This document shows, piece by piece, positions 34,420 to 46,500 of a stretch of DNA of 64,000 nucleotides. Both the position numbers and the translations under genes were made by a program. Source of the stretch: Nemertoderma westbladi (taxonomy: Eukaryota; Xenacoelomorpha; Nemertodermatida; Nemertodermatidae); NCBI GenBank assembly GCA_032718475.1, contig JAUCBJ010000230.1:1-64000 (forward strand), given 5' to 3'. Below the pieces are notes generated by a model. It was not told the origin of the DNA and made no database searches. It saw only the letters and a list, made by a program, of their open reading frames with translations. Position 1 is the stretch's first letter. The number at the start of each line of letters is the position of its first letter.

Positions 34420-34605
34420 CCCCAGAGGAAACTCCAGTACTCATTTAGCTACCACTTAAGGATGCAAGACAGAGATGCGCCCTGTCTGGTCCCTTTAAAG
34501 CATTCGAGCCGAAACGAAAACCGCCCTGACCCATGTGAGGATCGAACCCACGACCTACGGGAGATGTGAATTCAATGCAACCACTACACCAAGGTGGAAC
34601 CTTTT
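34420..34605 (-). mobile_element. tRNA-derived SINE
   Basis: On the minus strand the head has an A box (TTGGTGTAGTGG) and a B box (GGTTCGATCC) with tRNA spacing, followed by a body with GTTTTCGTTTCGG..GCTTTAAAGGG and ..GAGTACTGGAGT. The copy at 59143-59330 shares head and body. It is transcribed by RNA polymerase III and depends on a LINE. Confidence 0.8.
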
Positions 34606-34678
34606 TTTAGTGGAAAAATGGAGATGGATCCGTGCCCTCAAAGATACATTAATTATTTTCTATTGATTTGAGACAGGG

Positions 34679-34711
34679 AGGGGGGGGGGGTGGGGGGGGG
34701 GGGGGGGGGGT
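34679..34711 (+). repeat. G-rich tract
   Basis: Runs of 10, 17 or more G separated by single T. Potential G-quadruplex. Confidence 0.8.
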
Positions 34712-34836
34712 GGAGGCTTGACGCAAATCCAATCTCGGTGAAATAATATTTTGTCTCACTCTTAAATTACAAATAGGGAAAGGAGCAGGTTACACTGGTC
34801 GGTATTCTAAGCAAAACAATAAACTAAAGTCAATAG

Positions 34837-35694
34837 TGCCCAGACAAAATTATAGCATTTTTCGAGACTTTTAATCAACCTGGTTCCGAATATGTTAATT
34901 TTATAATATTTTGTCGGTGTCTTTTAGAGTAATAATATTCTAAAATAATATTAAATATATTAATATTATATAGCAGAACTGCCTAATACTCAATTGTAAT
35001 GAATATCAACTTCTCTTACTCCTATTGCACTGATATTAGTATCATTCGAACCGCAATGGTCGATTTAGTGGCTGTTGACATATACGTAGAGATACGTAGA
35101 GTTATTACTTCTCGAGATATCGGTCAAAATGTGAGCGCTGACTTAACCTAAATTACACTAAGGTAAGCTACTGTAGTTAATGCAATATATAACCATATCA
35201 CTAAAAATCAGACTTCGACATAAATAACAGACTTAGGGAATATGCTTATTTGAACCGCAATGGTGGAATTAGTAGTTGTAGACTCCATCAAAACAATAGT
35301 AGTATAAAAAAAATTGATATTTTTAGTGATATAGTAATATATTGATATTAAATTGCTGAAGTTATGTGCTCATTTATGTGAGTCAGTGCTCACATTTTGA
35401 CCGATATCTCGAGAAGCAATAACTCGACCATTGTTTTGATGGTGATGTCTACCCCCACTAAATCGACCATTGCGGTTCAAATGATACTAATATCAATGCA
35501 ATAACAATACGGTAAGTTGACTTCACTACAATTGAATATATTAGCCAGTTTGCTAATATAATATTAATATTATTTAATATTTAATTTATTTAATTACTCT
35601 AAAAGACACCGACGAAATATTATAAAATTAACAGATTCAAAATCAGGTTGATTGAAATTCTCGATAAATGCTATACTGTAATTTGGTCTGGGCA
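34837..35694. mobile_element. Long-arm foldback (MITE-like) element
   Basis: TGCCCAGAC at 34837 is mirrored by GTCTGGGCA ending at 35694. The arms continue inward with GTCGGTGTCTTTTAGAGTAA versus TTACTCTAAAAGACACCGAC and ACCGCAATGGTCGATTTAGT versus its complement. Arms are ~350 bases with a short AT-rich centre and no ORF. A further degraded right-hand arm lies at ~35700-35850. Confidence 0.8.
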
Positions 35695-35850
35695 TTTTTT
35701 ATAATATATATAGCATTATTATAAATAGTATTACTAATTTATTTAGTAATTTTAAGAAAAAGACACCAGCAAAAGATTTAAAAAATATCAGGGTCGGAAC
35801 CAGGGTGTTGAAGTATACCAAAAAATGAAATCAGTTAGTTTGGGCATTTT

Positions 35851-36182
35851 TATTTTATAAAACGTTGGTTCAGCCCCACCGTGTAGTACAGTAGTACTAC
35901 TAGTAGTCAGGTAGTATTGTCAGTATTGTGAGATGAGATATGACCAAGGCCATCTAAACAGTCTGTAACAGTCTGTTCAGCTGTCTGTGTGTAGAATTTG
36001 TAATTATGGAATGCTCGTATGTATGTTACTGCTACCAAATTTCAGATGAATCTGATGGTTGGTTCTATAATTACAGCTATTTTTACGTTTCCGTAAATTC
36101 GCCCCCCTAGCGGCAGACAGAGGAACTGTAGAAGACTGTCTGTATGTAGAATTTATAAACCATTGATACACCTTTACCTTTA
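35851..36182. other. Spacer without recognised features
   Basis: Contains short CAGTCTGT/GTAGTACTAC repeats. No gene seen. Confidence 0.5.
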
Positions 36183-36961
36183 CACTACATGACAAGTCCC
36201 TAAAAGGTGCCACCCTGCTCCATAGCGCGGGAAATTCAAATTATTGAAAGACATGCAATTTGTACTGGAAAGGGTGGCAGATCAGATCTGCCACCTATAT
36301 TTTGGCGGTAAATTCAAATCTGTTTTAACATTGAATATATGAATGAATAGAGTAACCCAGGTAGCAAATATAGTTCACTGAACGTACCATGGATTAAATT
36401 AACGTTCAATTTTCGTTATATTTAGTGAATGAATAGAAAATTGTGAATGTAGTATAGGTTCACTTTGCGTAATTTGTATTACCGTCACGCTAATAACTAA
36501 AAATGGACGTTGAGTAACCGTTTGTTAATTGTTGAATAACCGAATTACCGTTTGTACTGAACATGCAATACCGTGATTTGCTTGTACATGAGAAATTATA
36601 TCGCACTGACTGCCAAATGTGTCACTACAAAGTCCACATTCTACTATCAGACTATTCCCTGTTTCGGTTTAAGTTCCGCATTTAGGATTACAGTTTCTGA
36701 AGCGCATTGTATTTTGTCACGAGTTACTAAGAATAAGAATGTTCATTCATAATAATATTTTATCATATTATATGTCATAGACAAAATATAGCAGTATAGG
36801 CAGAGGCATTATACGCCTATTGTTATTACAGTAGGCCTACCTGCGATATATTTTACTATCAATTCTCTGCTGTACAGCTGTATATATTTCTTATGAATTA
36901 CACTACGCAATATTTCTTAGTGGACCTAAATAAGATAAAATGTCTGTAGGCCTACTGCACA

Positions 36962-38105
36962 TGTAAAAGCTTTTGCGTAATTAACCGGTTATTTTCCCTT
37001 AAAGTACTCTGTAGTTGGTTTACCAGGCATAAAAAGGCCGTGTCCTTACTGTACTGGTGTTTTAGAGGACATAAAAGTCATTTCTTCTGTATTTGTACTT
37101 TAGAGGACATAATCCGCAATCTCGTGACGCGATAAGCTAGATACTCTTGAAAACAGTGTCGCTACCATGACGACGGCTAACAGCTGATATTGCCACGTCG
37201 ACATTTCTTTGTTTCTTTGTTCTCTCGTTGTTCGGTTGACCAATCAGAGCGTTTTTTGACTCTGTGTTGGAGTTGGATACAGAAACTCAGTAGTTCAGTG
37301 TTATGTTTTTGCCCAGAGCCTAAGAACATCGGCTTTTGGCACCTCCGTATATCCGCATTCTTTAGCTTTACATTAGTAGGCTTAATTATAGAACGTATAT
37401 CTGTTATCTACTTACTTACTCAACAAACCGAATCATACCTTAACTTTACTGCTTTTACTGTCGGTTATTCATTATATTGGTTGATGAAATATTATATCGG
37501 AATACTGATCAATAGTCAGATACCCCACCTTCTTGATATACTAAAGGTTAGAGAGACCGGTTACAGATAAACGATTGCGACCTATGTTAAGTGGTTTGAA
37601 GTGAATCTAATGCTATTTCATATGCCCGACATAAATTGTATGTTGCTCTCTTTATACGTGACCAAATTTAGTGAAGGTCGGCAGATTAGTGTGCAGTATT
37701 GTGCAGCATTGTGTATGATTGTAATTGATAACAAAGCATCTCCTAAAGAATGTGCCATATACGTAAATCTATAGCCTTTTCGTTGTGTCTAGTTTAAGTC
37801 ATAACTCTGTTTACATATTTAGAGCGCCACGTCCTAAAGGAACTGTTAATATTTCCCGAAAGTGAATAATATTTGTCAGAGATTATATATTACGATCAGT
37901 CGAATAATACAGTAGGCTTACACCATCAATCATTAAGCTCCGAACTCAGTCTCCCGGGTATATCCAACGGGTGAATGATTGCGCATAGACTGGCTTCGGC
38001 TAATGTAGTGTATCAAATACTCGTCATAAGCTAAAGAATATATATCATCTAAAAGACATCCTAATTTGGCAGGTTAAACTGTCAAAGGTCTTAAAAGCGC
38101 AAACA
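36962..38105 (+). repeat. Solo LTR of the BEL/Pao family
   Basis: TGTAAAAGC...GCGCAAACA, 1144 bases, without adjacent internal sequence. Flanks are GCACA and ACACA, a 5-bp target duplication with one mismatch. It was produced by LTR-LTR recombination. A 126-codon open frame (37190-37570) inside it is LTR sequence, not a gene in my view. Confidence 0.9.
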
Positions 38106-38303
38106 ACACATGCAGTAGCAGTAGCTACTACCCCATTACAGTAAGAAATTTACAGTATGAAGTCTACTGCTCTAGCTCCTTGACCTTATAGTACGTACCC
38201 ACGTACATACTGCAGCACACACTGTGTACAGTTTGTAATGGTAATTAATATATTATAATTCTGTAATTAGCATTTAACCGCCAAAAATATATCAATTCAC
38301 TGG

Positions 38304-38610
38304 GTCTCGTGCTGCTCGAAGTCCAATAGCTTAGTTGTTCACGTGCTGCTCGAACCCCCAGACTAGTTAACCAGTCAGCTTAGTTGTTCACGTGCTGCTC
38401 GAAGTCCCGGACTAGTTAACCAGTCAGCTTAGTTGTTCACGTGGTGCTCGAACCCCCAGACTAGTTAACCAGTCAGCTTAGTTGTTCACGTGGTGCTCGA
38501 AGTCCCGGACTAGTTAACCAGTCAGCTTAGTTGGTCACGTGCTGCTCGAAGCCCCAGATTAGTTAACGTGCTGGTTTATTTATTCACGTGCTGCTGGAAG
38601 TCCCAGAATA
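38304..38610 (+). repeat. 49-bp tandem array with CACGTG in each unit
   Basis: About six units of the type CTTAGTTGTTCACGTGCTGC.. followed by ACTAGTTAACCAGTCAG. All six contain the E-box palindrome CACGTG and most contain GTTAAC. It lies between the solo LTR and the right TIR. Confidence 0.9.
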
Positions 38611-38864
38611 GATAAAACAACAACAATAACGGATGAGTGAGTTAAACCGATAAGAAATAATTGATTCTGATTCAATGAATTACCGTACATTAGTCTTACT
38701 CTATTCATATATTCAATGTTAAAACAGATTTGAATTTACCGCCAAAATATAGGTGGCAGATCTGATCTGCCACCCTTTCCAGTACAAATTACATGTCTTT
38801 CAATCATTTGAATTTCCCGCGCTATGGAGCAGGGTGGCACCTTTTAGGGACTTGTCACTACATG

Positions 38865-39122
38865 TGTACAAAGTTTGGTTCCATTTTATCCATGATTGAC
38901 CGACTTATTCAGGTTGGGGAGGTCTGGAGGTGAGATATGATTGTTGTCATTCTGACATTCAGTATTCGGACATTTCCAGATCTGCAGATTGCAGCATTGG
39001 AATTCGGGCAGAATACTACTGTAGTACTGTACTACAGTACCGGTACTAGCAACTAGCCTCAGATTGTCAGATCCTAGTGCTAGTACCGGTATCAGTTGGC
39101 AGGTAGGCTATACCGGGTGACA
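38865..39122. other. Spacer
   Basis: No gene. Contains repeated GTACTGTACTACAGTACCGGTAC palindromic sequence near 39020-39050. Confidence 0.5.
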
Positions 39123-39607
39123 GACCGAACGTAATCAGGATCGAATGTAACATAGTTTTTACGAATCGAACGTAACCTCAATTATGTTACATTGGATTCT
39201 ATCAGTCTATAACTAGGCCTATGTTACATTCGATCTACAAATTACTAAGCTCGATTGTAACATTGCCATTTATTTCAGTTGTGTTTTGATTTCAGGAGTT
39301 AACCGATGAAATGCTTCGTTTATTTACAGGAAGAAACGGTTTGGTGTTGGTGAGTACAAAACAAAGACCCAATTATGTACCCGGTAACCTGCATAATCTT
39401 GTAACATGTGTCAGTGTGTTAACTTTCGTTTATTGTTTTGGTTCCCCCAAAACCCTGCTCCTTTAAATCTGCAAATGGCAATGTTATATTCGAGCTTAGT
39501 AATTTGTAGATCGAATGTAACATGGTTATAGGATCCAAAGTAACATAATTGCGGTTACGTTCGATACGTAATAACTATGTTACATTCGATCCTGATTACG
39601 TTCGGTC
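39123..39607. mobile_element. Foldback element upstream of HEATR1
   Basis: The left end GACCGAACGTAATCAGGATC is mirrored at the right by GATCCTGATTACGTTCGGTC. Arms of ~140 bases share repeated ATGTTACATTCGAT motifs. The middle contains part of another foldback family (GTACAAAACAAAGACCC, see 24450-24885). It ends ~340 bases before the HEATR1 start codon. Confidence 0.82.
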
Positions 39608-39949
39608 ATGTATCCGGCTATACCGGCTGACCAGTATATCAAACAAGTAGGCTATCAACGCAACGGGCCTCTCTAACAGCATAAACACAAAACGCTAGTC
39701 TTTCGACAGTTCGAAGTGCGATTTATCATCCAGTCATCGGCTCGGCTGACGGCAGCGGCAGCCATCTTTCTGACCATCCTTTCATATTGCTGAACCATCG
39801 TGATCAGCTGACCAACTGCAGGACGTTATAAGTCTTAAAGGCAATCGATTCTTGACCTCCATTGAATGCGACTGTTCATTAGGGGTTAGGCTGTTAGGCC
39901 TAAACATTATAATTTCGCTCGCACGCGCGCGTTTCTAACTGTCGTCGAT
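39608..39949 (+). promoter_or_regulatory. HEATR1 upstream region and 5' UTR
   Basis: Sequence between the foldback element and the start codon. It lacks a clear TATA box and has a CpG-rich stretch (CGCTCGCACGCGCGCG) 20-35 bases before ATG, as housekeeping promoters often do. The context at the start, gatATGG, is good (G at -3 and +4). Start site not determined. Confidence 0.5.
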
Positions 39950-41138
39950 ATGGCGACATCACTCTCCAGTCAGCTGAAGCAGCTGGCAATACCGAGCGCG
40001 GCTACGTTGCGTAGCGACTCCGCATTGAAGGAGGTTCCCTCGCTCGTTTACAAACGGGACGAGGCTGCGAGAATCGATCGCGAAACGATATTCGCCCTCG
40101 GCCACAACGGATTTCTCCAACTGATAAACATCGACACTCGGTTGGAATCCTTCGAGGCGGTTCTATTCAGCGAATCCGCTAAGAACTTTGAACGAACAGT
40201 TGAATCCAAAGAATCAAACGAAGAGTTAAACAAATCGTTGGACGACTTCCTCCTGCTGTTATCCCCGCATTTTCATCTTCGACCGGCTCAGAAAGTATTG
40301 GAATGGCTGATCCGTCGCTTTTACGTCCACCAATTCAACGTAGACTCGCTGATGAAGTGCTGTCTGCCACATCACGAGTCGCGAATATTCGTGGCCGTGG
40401 TCCAACTGCTCAACCTCCCGAGGAAATTATCTCGACCGTGGGCGTGGTTGCGACCCGTACAGGAGACCTCCACACCGCTGGCTAGACACTCTCTGATCGT
40501 ACAGACCCGGGACAACCCCCGTCTACTCGCATTCCTTATAGGAGCAGCCCAACAGGACGCCGCCTTGCGGCTGTCAGACGAACACAACGATCTATGGGCT
40601 AAGCTCTACTCGAGTACTCTGATTGGTTGTCTCTCCCTCGGTTTCTCCCCAGTGGTTATGGCTACCCTCCTTCCCGCCCTATTAATCGGGTTTCGGTCCC
40701 CCCACCTCCCACACAGACTAGCTAACTACATGCTTGTAGGTCAGCTGTCCGCATCGGTCAAACTGAAACCGGAAGTGGCCGCCGAGTTAGTAAAGGTGGT
40801 CAGTAAGTACCTGGGTAACCATAGCAACCCATTGCTTTCCCGAATAGGTCTGCAGACTATCCTCTGTCTCTGCAAACACCAGACAGTGAAGGTCTCCCAT
40901 AAGACCTCCAAGTATCTCAGCTCCGCAGTCGGTAATGTAATCGAGTTAGCGGCCGATGGGGTTCCGGTGATCCCATTGGTTGCCGCTTGGATACCTGCGT
41001 TGCTAAGGGCGACCCCTGTCCCGGGCATTGCCATGGGGACAGACAGTACATCGCCGGAGGTTTTAATCAGTTTGTTAAGGAACGTCGTGATATCTTTCGA
41101 GTTAATAGAAACTATAATCCAATGGGTGGCGGGATTAG
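39950..41138 (+). CDS. HEATR1: HEATR1 / UTP10 homologue, exon 1 (residues 1-396)
   Basis: HEATR1 (yeast Utp10) is a HEAT-repeat protein of the U3 snoRNP/t-UTP complex, needed for rRNA transcription and early 18S rRNA processing in the nucleolus. The N-terminus (SLSSQLKQLAIPSA), RIDRETIFALGHNGFLQL, SFEAVLFSESAKNFERTV, LRPAQKVLEWLIRRFYVHQF and HESRIFVAVVQLL follow the family pattern, and the region containing MATLLPALLIGFRS matches the UTP10 family domain. The exon is open for 1189 bases and ends at GGATTAG|GTGAGT (donor 41139) in phase 1, joining exon 2 with the G completing a Gly codon. The donor lies inside the first unit of a 50-bp array. Reading on unspliced meets a stop at 41186-41188. 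Confidence 0.95.
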
Positions 41139-43514
41139 GTGAGTTCGGCTTACTGGGTTGGAATGGAATCAATGGGTGGCGGGATTAGGTGAGTTCGGCT
41201 TACTGGGTTGGAATGGAATCAATGGGTGGCGGGATTAGGTGAGTTTGGCTTACTGGGTTGGAACGGAATTAATGGGTGACGGGATTAGGTGAGTTCGGCT
41301 TACTGGGTTGGAACGGAATTAATGGGTGGCGGGATTAGGTGAGTTCGGCTTAATGGGTTGGAACGGAATTAATGGGTGGCGGGATTAGGTGAGTTCGGCT
41401 TACTGGGTTGGAATGGAATCAATGGGTGGCGGGATTAGGTGAGTTCGGCTTACTGGGTTGGAATGGAATCAATGGGTGGCGGGATTAGGTGAGTTCGGCT
41501 TACTGGGTTGGAATGGAATCAATGGGTGGCGGGATTAGGTGAGTTCGGCTTACTGGGTTGGAACGGAATTAATGGGTTGCGGGATTAGGTGAGTTCGGCT
41601 TACTGGGTTGGAACGGAATTAATGGGTGGCGGGATTAGGTGAGTTCGGCTTACTGGGTTGGGTTGGAATTACTGGGTGGCGGGATTAGGTGAGTTCGGCT
41701 TACTGGGTTGGAACGGAATTAATGGGTGGCGGGCTTAGTTGAGTTCGGCTTACTGGGTTGGAATGGAATTAATGGGTGGCGGGATTAGGTGAGTTCGGCT
41801 TACTGGGTTGGAATGGAATCAATGGGTGGCGGGATTAGGTGAGTTCGGCTTACTGGGTTGGAATGGAATCAATGGGTGGCGGGATTAGGTGAGTTCGGCT
41901 TACTGGGTTGGAACGGAATTAATGGGTGGCGGGATTAGGTGAGTTCGGCTTACTGGGTTGGAACGGAATTAATGGGTTGCGGGATTAGGTGAGTTCGGCT
42001 TACTGGGTTGGAACGGAATTAATGGGTGGCGGGATTAGGTGAGTTCGGCTTACTGGGTTGGAATGGAATCAATGGGTGGCGGGATTAGGTGAGTTCGGCT
42101 TACTGGGTTGGAATGGAATCAATGGGTGGCGGGATTAGGTGAGTTCGGCTTACTGGGTTGGAACGGAATTAATGGGTTGCGGGATTAGGTGAGTTCGGCT
42201 TACTGGGTTGGAACGGAATTAATGGGTGGCGGGATTAGGTGAGTTCGGCTTACTGGGTTGGAATGGAATTAATGGGTGGCGGGCTTAGTTGAGTTCGGCT
42301 TACTGGGTTGGAATGGAATTAATGGGTGGCGGGATTAGGTGAGTTCGGCTTACTGGGTTGGAATGGAATCAATGGGTGGCGGGATTAGGTGAGTTCGGCT
42401 TACTGGGTTGGAATGGAATCAATGGGTGGCGGGATTAGGTGAGTTCGGCTTACTGGGTTGGAACGGAATTAATGGGTGGCGGGATTAGGTGAGTTCGGCT
42501 TACTGGGTTGGAATGGAATCAATGGGTGGCGGGATTAGGTGAGTTCGGCTTACTGGGTTGGAACGGAATTAATGGGTTGCGGGATTAGGTGAGTTCGGCT
42601 TACTGGGTTGGAACGGAATTATTGGGTTGCGGGATTAGGTGAGTTCGGCTTACTGGGTTGGAATGGAATCAATGGGTGGCGGGATTAGGTGAGTTCGGCT
42701 TACTGGGTTGGAATGGAATCAATGGGTGGCGGGATTAGGTGAGTTCGGCTTACTGGGTTGGAACGGAATTAATGGGTGGCGGGATTAGGTGAGTTCGGCT
42801 TACTGGGTTGGAACGGAATTAATGGGTTGCGGGATTAGGTGAGTTCGGCTTACTGGGTTGGAACGGAATTAATGGGTTGCGGGATTAGGTGAGTTCGGCT
42901 TACTGGGTTGGAATGGAATCAATGGGTGGCGGGATTAGGTGAGTTCGGCTTACTGGGTTGGAATGGAATCAATGGGTGGCGGGATTAGGTGAGTTCGGCT
43001 TACTGGGTTGGAATGGAATTAATGGGTGGCGGGATTAGGTGAGTTCGGCTTACTGGGTTGGAATGGAATCAATGGGTGGCGGGATTAGGTGAGTTCGGCT
43101 TACTGGGTTGGAACGGAATTAATGGGTGGCGGGATTAGGTGAGTTCGGCTTACTGGGTTGGAACGGAATTAATGGGTGGCGGGATTAGGTGAGTTCGGCT
43201 TACTGGGTTGGAATGGAATCAATGGGTGGCGGGATTAGGTGAGTTTGGCTTACTGGGTTGGAATGGAATCAATGGGTGGCGGGATTAGGTGAGTTCGGCT
43301 TACTGGGTTGGAACGGAATTAATGGGTTGCGGGATTAGGTGAGTTCGGCTTACTGGGTTGGAATGGAATCAATGGGTGGCGGGATTAGGTGAGTTCGGCT
43401 TACTGGGTTGGAACGGAATTAATGGGTTGCGGGATTAGGTGAGTTCGGCTTACTGGGTTGGAATGGAATCAATGGGTTGCGGGATTAGGTGAGTTCGGCT
43501 TACTGGGTTGGAAC
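41119..43514 (+). repeat. 50-bp minisatellite forming HEATR1 intron 1, ~48 copies
   Basis: Unit: AATGGGTGGCGGGATTAGGT, GAGTTCGGCTTACTGGGTTG, GAAYGGAATY. Period is 50 bases, with few variant types (TGGAATC or CGGAATT; GGTGGC or GGTTGC). The first unit overlaps the last 18 coding bases of exon 1 and the donor site, so the array has amplified an exon/intron junction. Nearly every unit keeps TTAG|GTGAGTT. Units near 41730 and 42283 read TTAGTTGAGTT and have lost the GT. Confidence 0.97.
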
Positions 43515-43555
43515 TTACTAGGTATTATTTTATACTTTAATTGTTTACCTACCAG
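41139..43555 (+). other. HEATR1 intron 1 (2417 bp)
   Basis: Donor GTGAGT at 41139. Acceptor at TTGTTTACCTACCAG ending at 43555. Only the last ~40 bases lie outside the array; they hold a candidate branch region (CTTACTAGG, ~43513) and a weak pyrimidine tract. The exon-exon frame works exactly (phase 1 to phase 1). Confidence 0.85.
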
Positions 43556-46500
43556 GGACGGATGATCACAACGAACTAGCCGACACTCTCATGTCCCTAT
43601 TGGAAACGAAATACCCGAAGAAGGTTGATAGAATTCTGCACGAGTGGGGTAACCAAGACGACTCGGATTCTAGAACGTTCCGGCGTTTAGTTCAACGCTT
43701 ATCCTTCGGCTTGAAACATCGTAACCTGGAATCCCAACCGGAAGTACGCTTTTCCATGGGGATGATTCATCCGGAGGAATCCGTCCGCAGATTGGCTGTG
43801 CGGGAACTCTGCGACCGACTACAGACCGAGGGCGCCAACACTGACAGCTTCCTCAAGGAGGCGCTGTTGAATCGGTTGCTATGCGACGACAGTCCCGAGA
43901 TTGTTGAGACTATCGGGGGAGTTAGTAAGGAGCTGGTGGGAGCGGCAACTGCCCAGGGAGTATACAACTCCCTAATCCTTCGCATCTCCCAACTCCCCTC
44001 CTCCCATCCCATTTACTACTCCCTATCTCTTCTCGCTATTCAGCCCTGGCTCCTCAACTATCTAACACCCAGCCACACCCTGCGTTCCAACATACACGCG
44101 TCTATCGCTTTACTATCGCGTCTGCTACTATCAGACTCTACGGAACTACAACCCTCTCTCTATAACATCGCCGATATCATCGCGTCTCTGGCGGACAGCA
44201 ACGCAGAAGCTGTTAAAGTAGAGAATCTTAGGGGAGATATAGTTAGCGACCCGAATCACCCGACTATAGTAGCGGAAATAATTCGGTTGGTACGAGGGGG
44301 GAATGGCAAACAAACAGACGTACAAACAGATGGAAAAACAAACGGACACACCGATTGGTTGCTACACCTTCTCTACCTGTCCTGGTTGACATCCAGCCCC
44401 GATGCTGACCCCTCCAGTAAGGCTCAACTCGCCGTCCTATTGGTCGACTCTGTTGTCAGAGCGACTAGCGATGCCAAGTTTAAACGTAAGTCGGTTGGCC
44501 GGGTTGACTTGAACCGGGCGATATCGACACTCCGAAAGGAATCTTCTACCGCCGTGCAGTTCGTCTGTATGTCAGTCACTAACTGTATCCTCAATATACA
44601 ACCTGGTGACGTTACCAACCCCACCGATATACAACCCGATGACGTCACCAGCCCCTGGGTCTCCCAATGTTCCCCTGAGTTCCTCTTTATGACTCGCATA
44701 CTATCCTGCTCTCTAGTTTTCACTCTGAATGCGACACTCGATCTGAAGGCCTTGGTTTTCCGTTGTTTAACGAAGCGTTTTGTTTCCTCCCGTTGGTTCT
44801 CCGGTATCCATCTTGTGAGGTTCGCGACCCTCTGTCTCCGCGATCACCTCCCGCTCCCTCACACGGTTGCTACGTTGCGCTACCTCCGTCGCATAGCGAC
44901 CGTCCGCTACCCTACTGGACTCACCGACGTTACCAACGCCGCCCTGGTTCCCTCGCTGTTGATTGGCTGTAGCCACAGCGACGCGCTGGTTCGCGAGGTC
45001 TCCCTGGAGCTATGCGCAGCGGTCCTCTCCAACGATAACTCATCACCGTACCGACACCTCCTCGAGTTGTTGGTGGATGAGACACCAGCAGTGGTGCTGG
45101 ACTCCGGGGTCGTCGTCCGACTCATCAACTCGGCACTCGAGACCATCGAGGATCCCAACCCATCGACATTGCGCTCGAAGAAACGACGGACTCGCTACTC
45201 CGGGGAACTCTTCCAATCCTGTTGGACCCAAATTAAATCGATTATAGTCGAGAAACTGGCTCCTAAAGACGTCACATCCAAACTGATACATCTAATCTCC
45301 GGTACAAAAAATCCATTTATAATAAGTTCTTTGGAAGAATTTATTAAAAAGGAGATTAAAGAAAATGCTGATAAGGCTGACACTGACGATGTAGAAGTTG
45401 ATAATGTCGTTAAACTGTTAGCAATGTTGCAACTCCCCAAGGGAGGAAGTCTCGATGTTCTATTGGTTGCCTTGGAGGCTGGGCTGCCATACTCCTCCGC
45501 GGTTCTGGGTCACGTGACCTCCTCCACGTATAAGACCCTCGAACGGGAGGAGCGTGAGTGTTTGTTTGAGGGTCTGGTGGACGCGGCGACGCGAGGTGGA
45601 CCAGCTGGAGTCGAACTCGGGACCTCTATGTCCCGCGTGGAGTTCGACGTCGAGGTTGTCAACAAGGCGTTGTGGGAGTTGGTACCCGGTCTGGAGGATT
45701 CCTCTGGGGTCATACAGACCCGGAGGAAACGCGTTCGAACCGAGGAAACCCCCATCCTGAACCTCGATCGTCTAAAAATCTTACTGGAGATGCTAAACAA
45801 CAACGATACGATAAACTCGGGTTATTCCTTGATCCCGGCAATGTTCCGCATGCTCCACTCTTTGCTCAGAGCGTCCCCCACGGATCCAGAGACCGTCGAC
45901 TACCTCCAACAACTCGTTCTCGGGTATATCATCAAGGTGTTCGACACCTTCCCAGAGAAGATCCTCCTCAAACAGGTCCGGGATACGAGCGTCCAGCTCG
46001 ACCTCATTGTCGCCTGTTTACAGGGCAGCCGTGGTTCCCGGGACCTACACACCGCCGCCATCCAGCTCCTCTGTCGCACCGCCCGTCTCTATCCCGAACT
46101 CGTCCTCCACGGAGTCACCAGCATCTTCACTTTTATGGGCGATGGTATCCTCCATCAGGACAACGCTTATAGCATTCAACTCATCCACAAATGCATCCAG
46201 TCCATTGTCCCTCTAATTGTCTCTCACGATGACGAAACCAAAATTATAGAAATCGTTAGTTTATTTGTTGATTGTTTCCAATTTATTCCAAAACATCGCC
46301 GTCTTTCTATATTTACAACTTTGATATCCAGTTTATCTCCGCAGTCCTCCAATACTTCATGTAATCTATCGGCATTAATCGTCGCTTTAATCGATAAATC
46401 ATCATTATCCGCTCCTATGGGTCCAAATGAAACTTTGGTGGCACCACCGTGGTCTTTTATAACAGAACTGGCCGCAGAATTTGGAGTTGATGTCCTTCTA

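Larger units (their letters stand above)
36192..38855. mobile_element. Mutator-like TIR element with 9-bp target duplication
   Basis: The left end ACAAGTCCCTAAAAGGTGCC is mirrored by GGCACCTTTTAGGGACTTGT on the right. The arms stay near-identical for ~165 bases, through GGTGGCAGATCAGATCTGCCACC and ACCGCCAAAATATAG. CACTACATG flanks both sides (36183-36191, 38856-38864). A 9-bp duplication with long TIRs is the Mutator (MULE) signature. No transposase is present. A solo BEL LTR has inserted into it, so it is older than that LTR. Confidence 0.9.

Noticed and set aside
37190-37570. 126-codon frame after the 36962 LTR start
   Set aside because: Inside the solo LTR; the matching frame in the 3' LTR at 32876 is disrupted, with no sign of selection.
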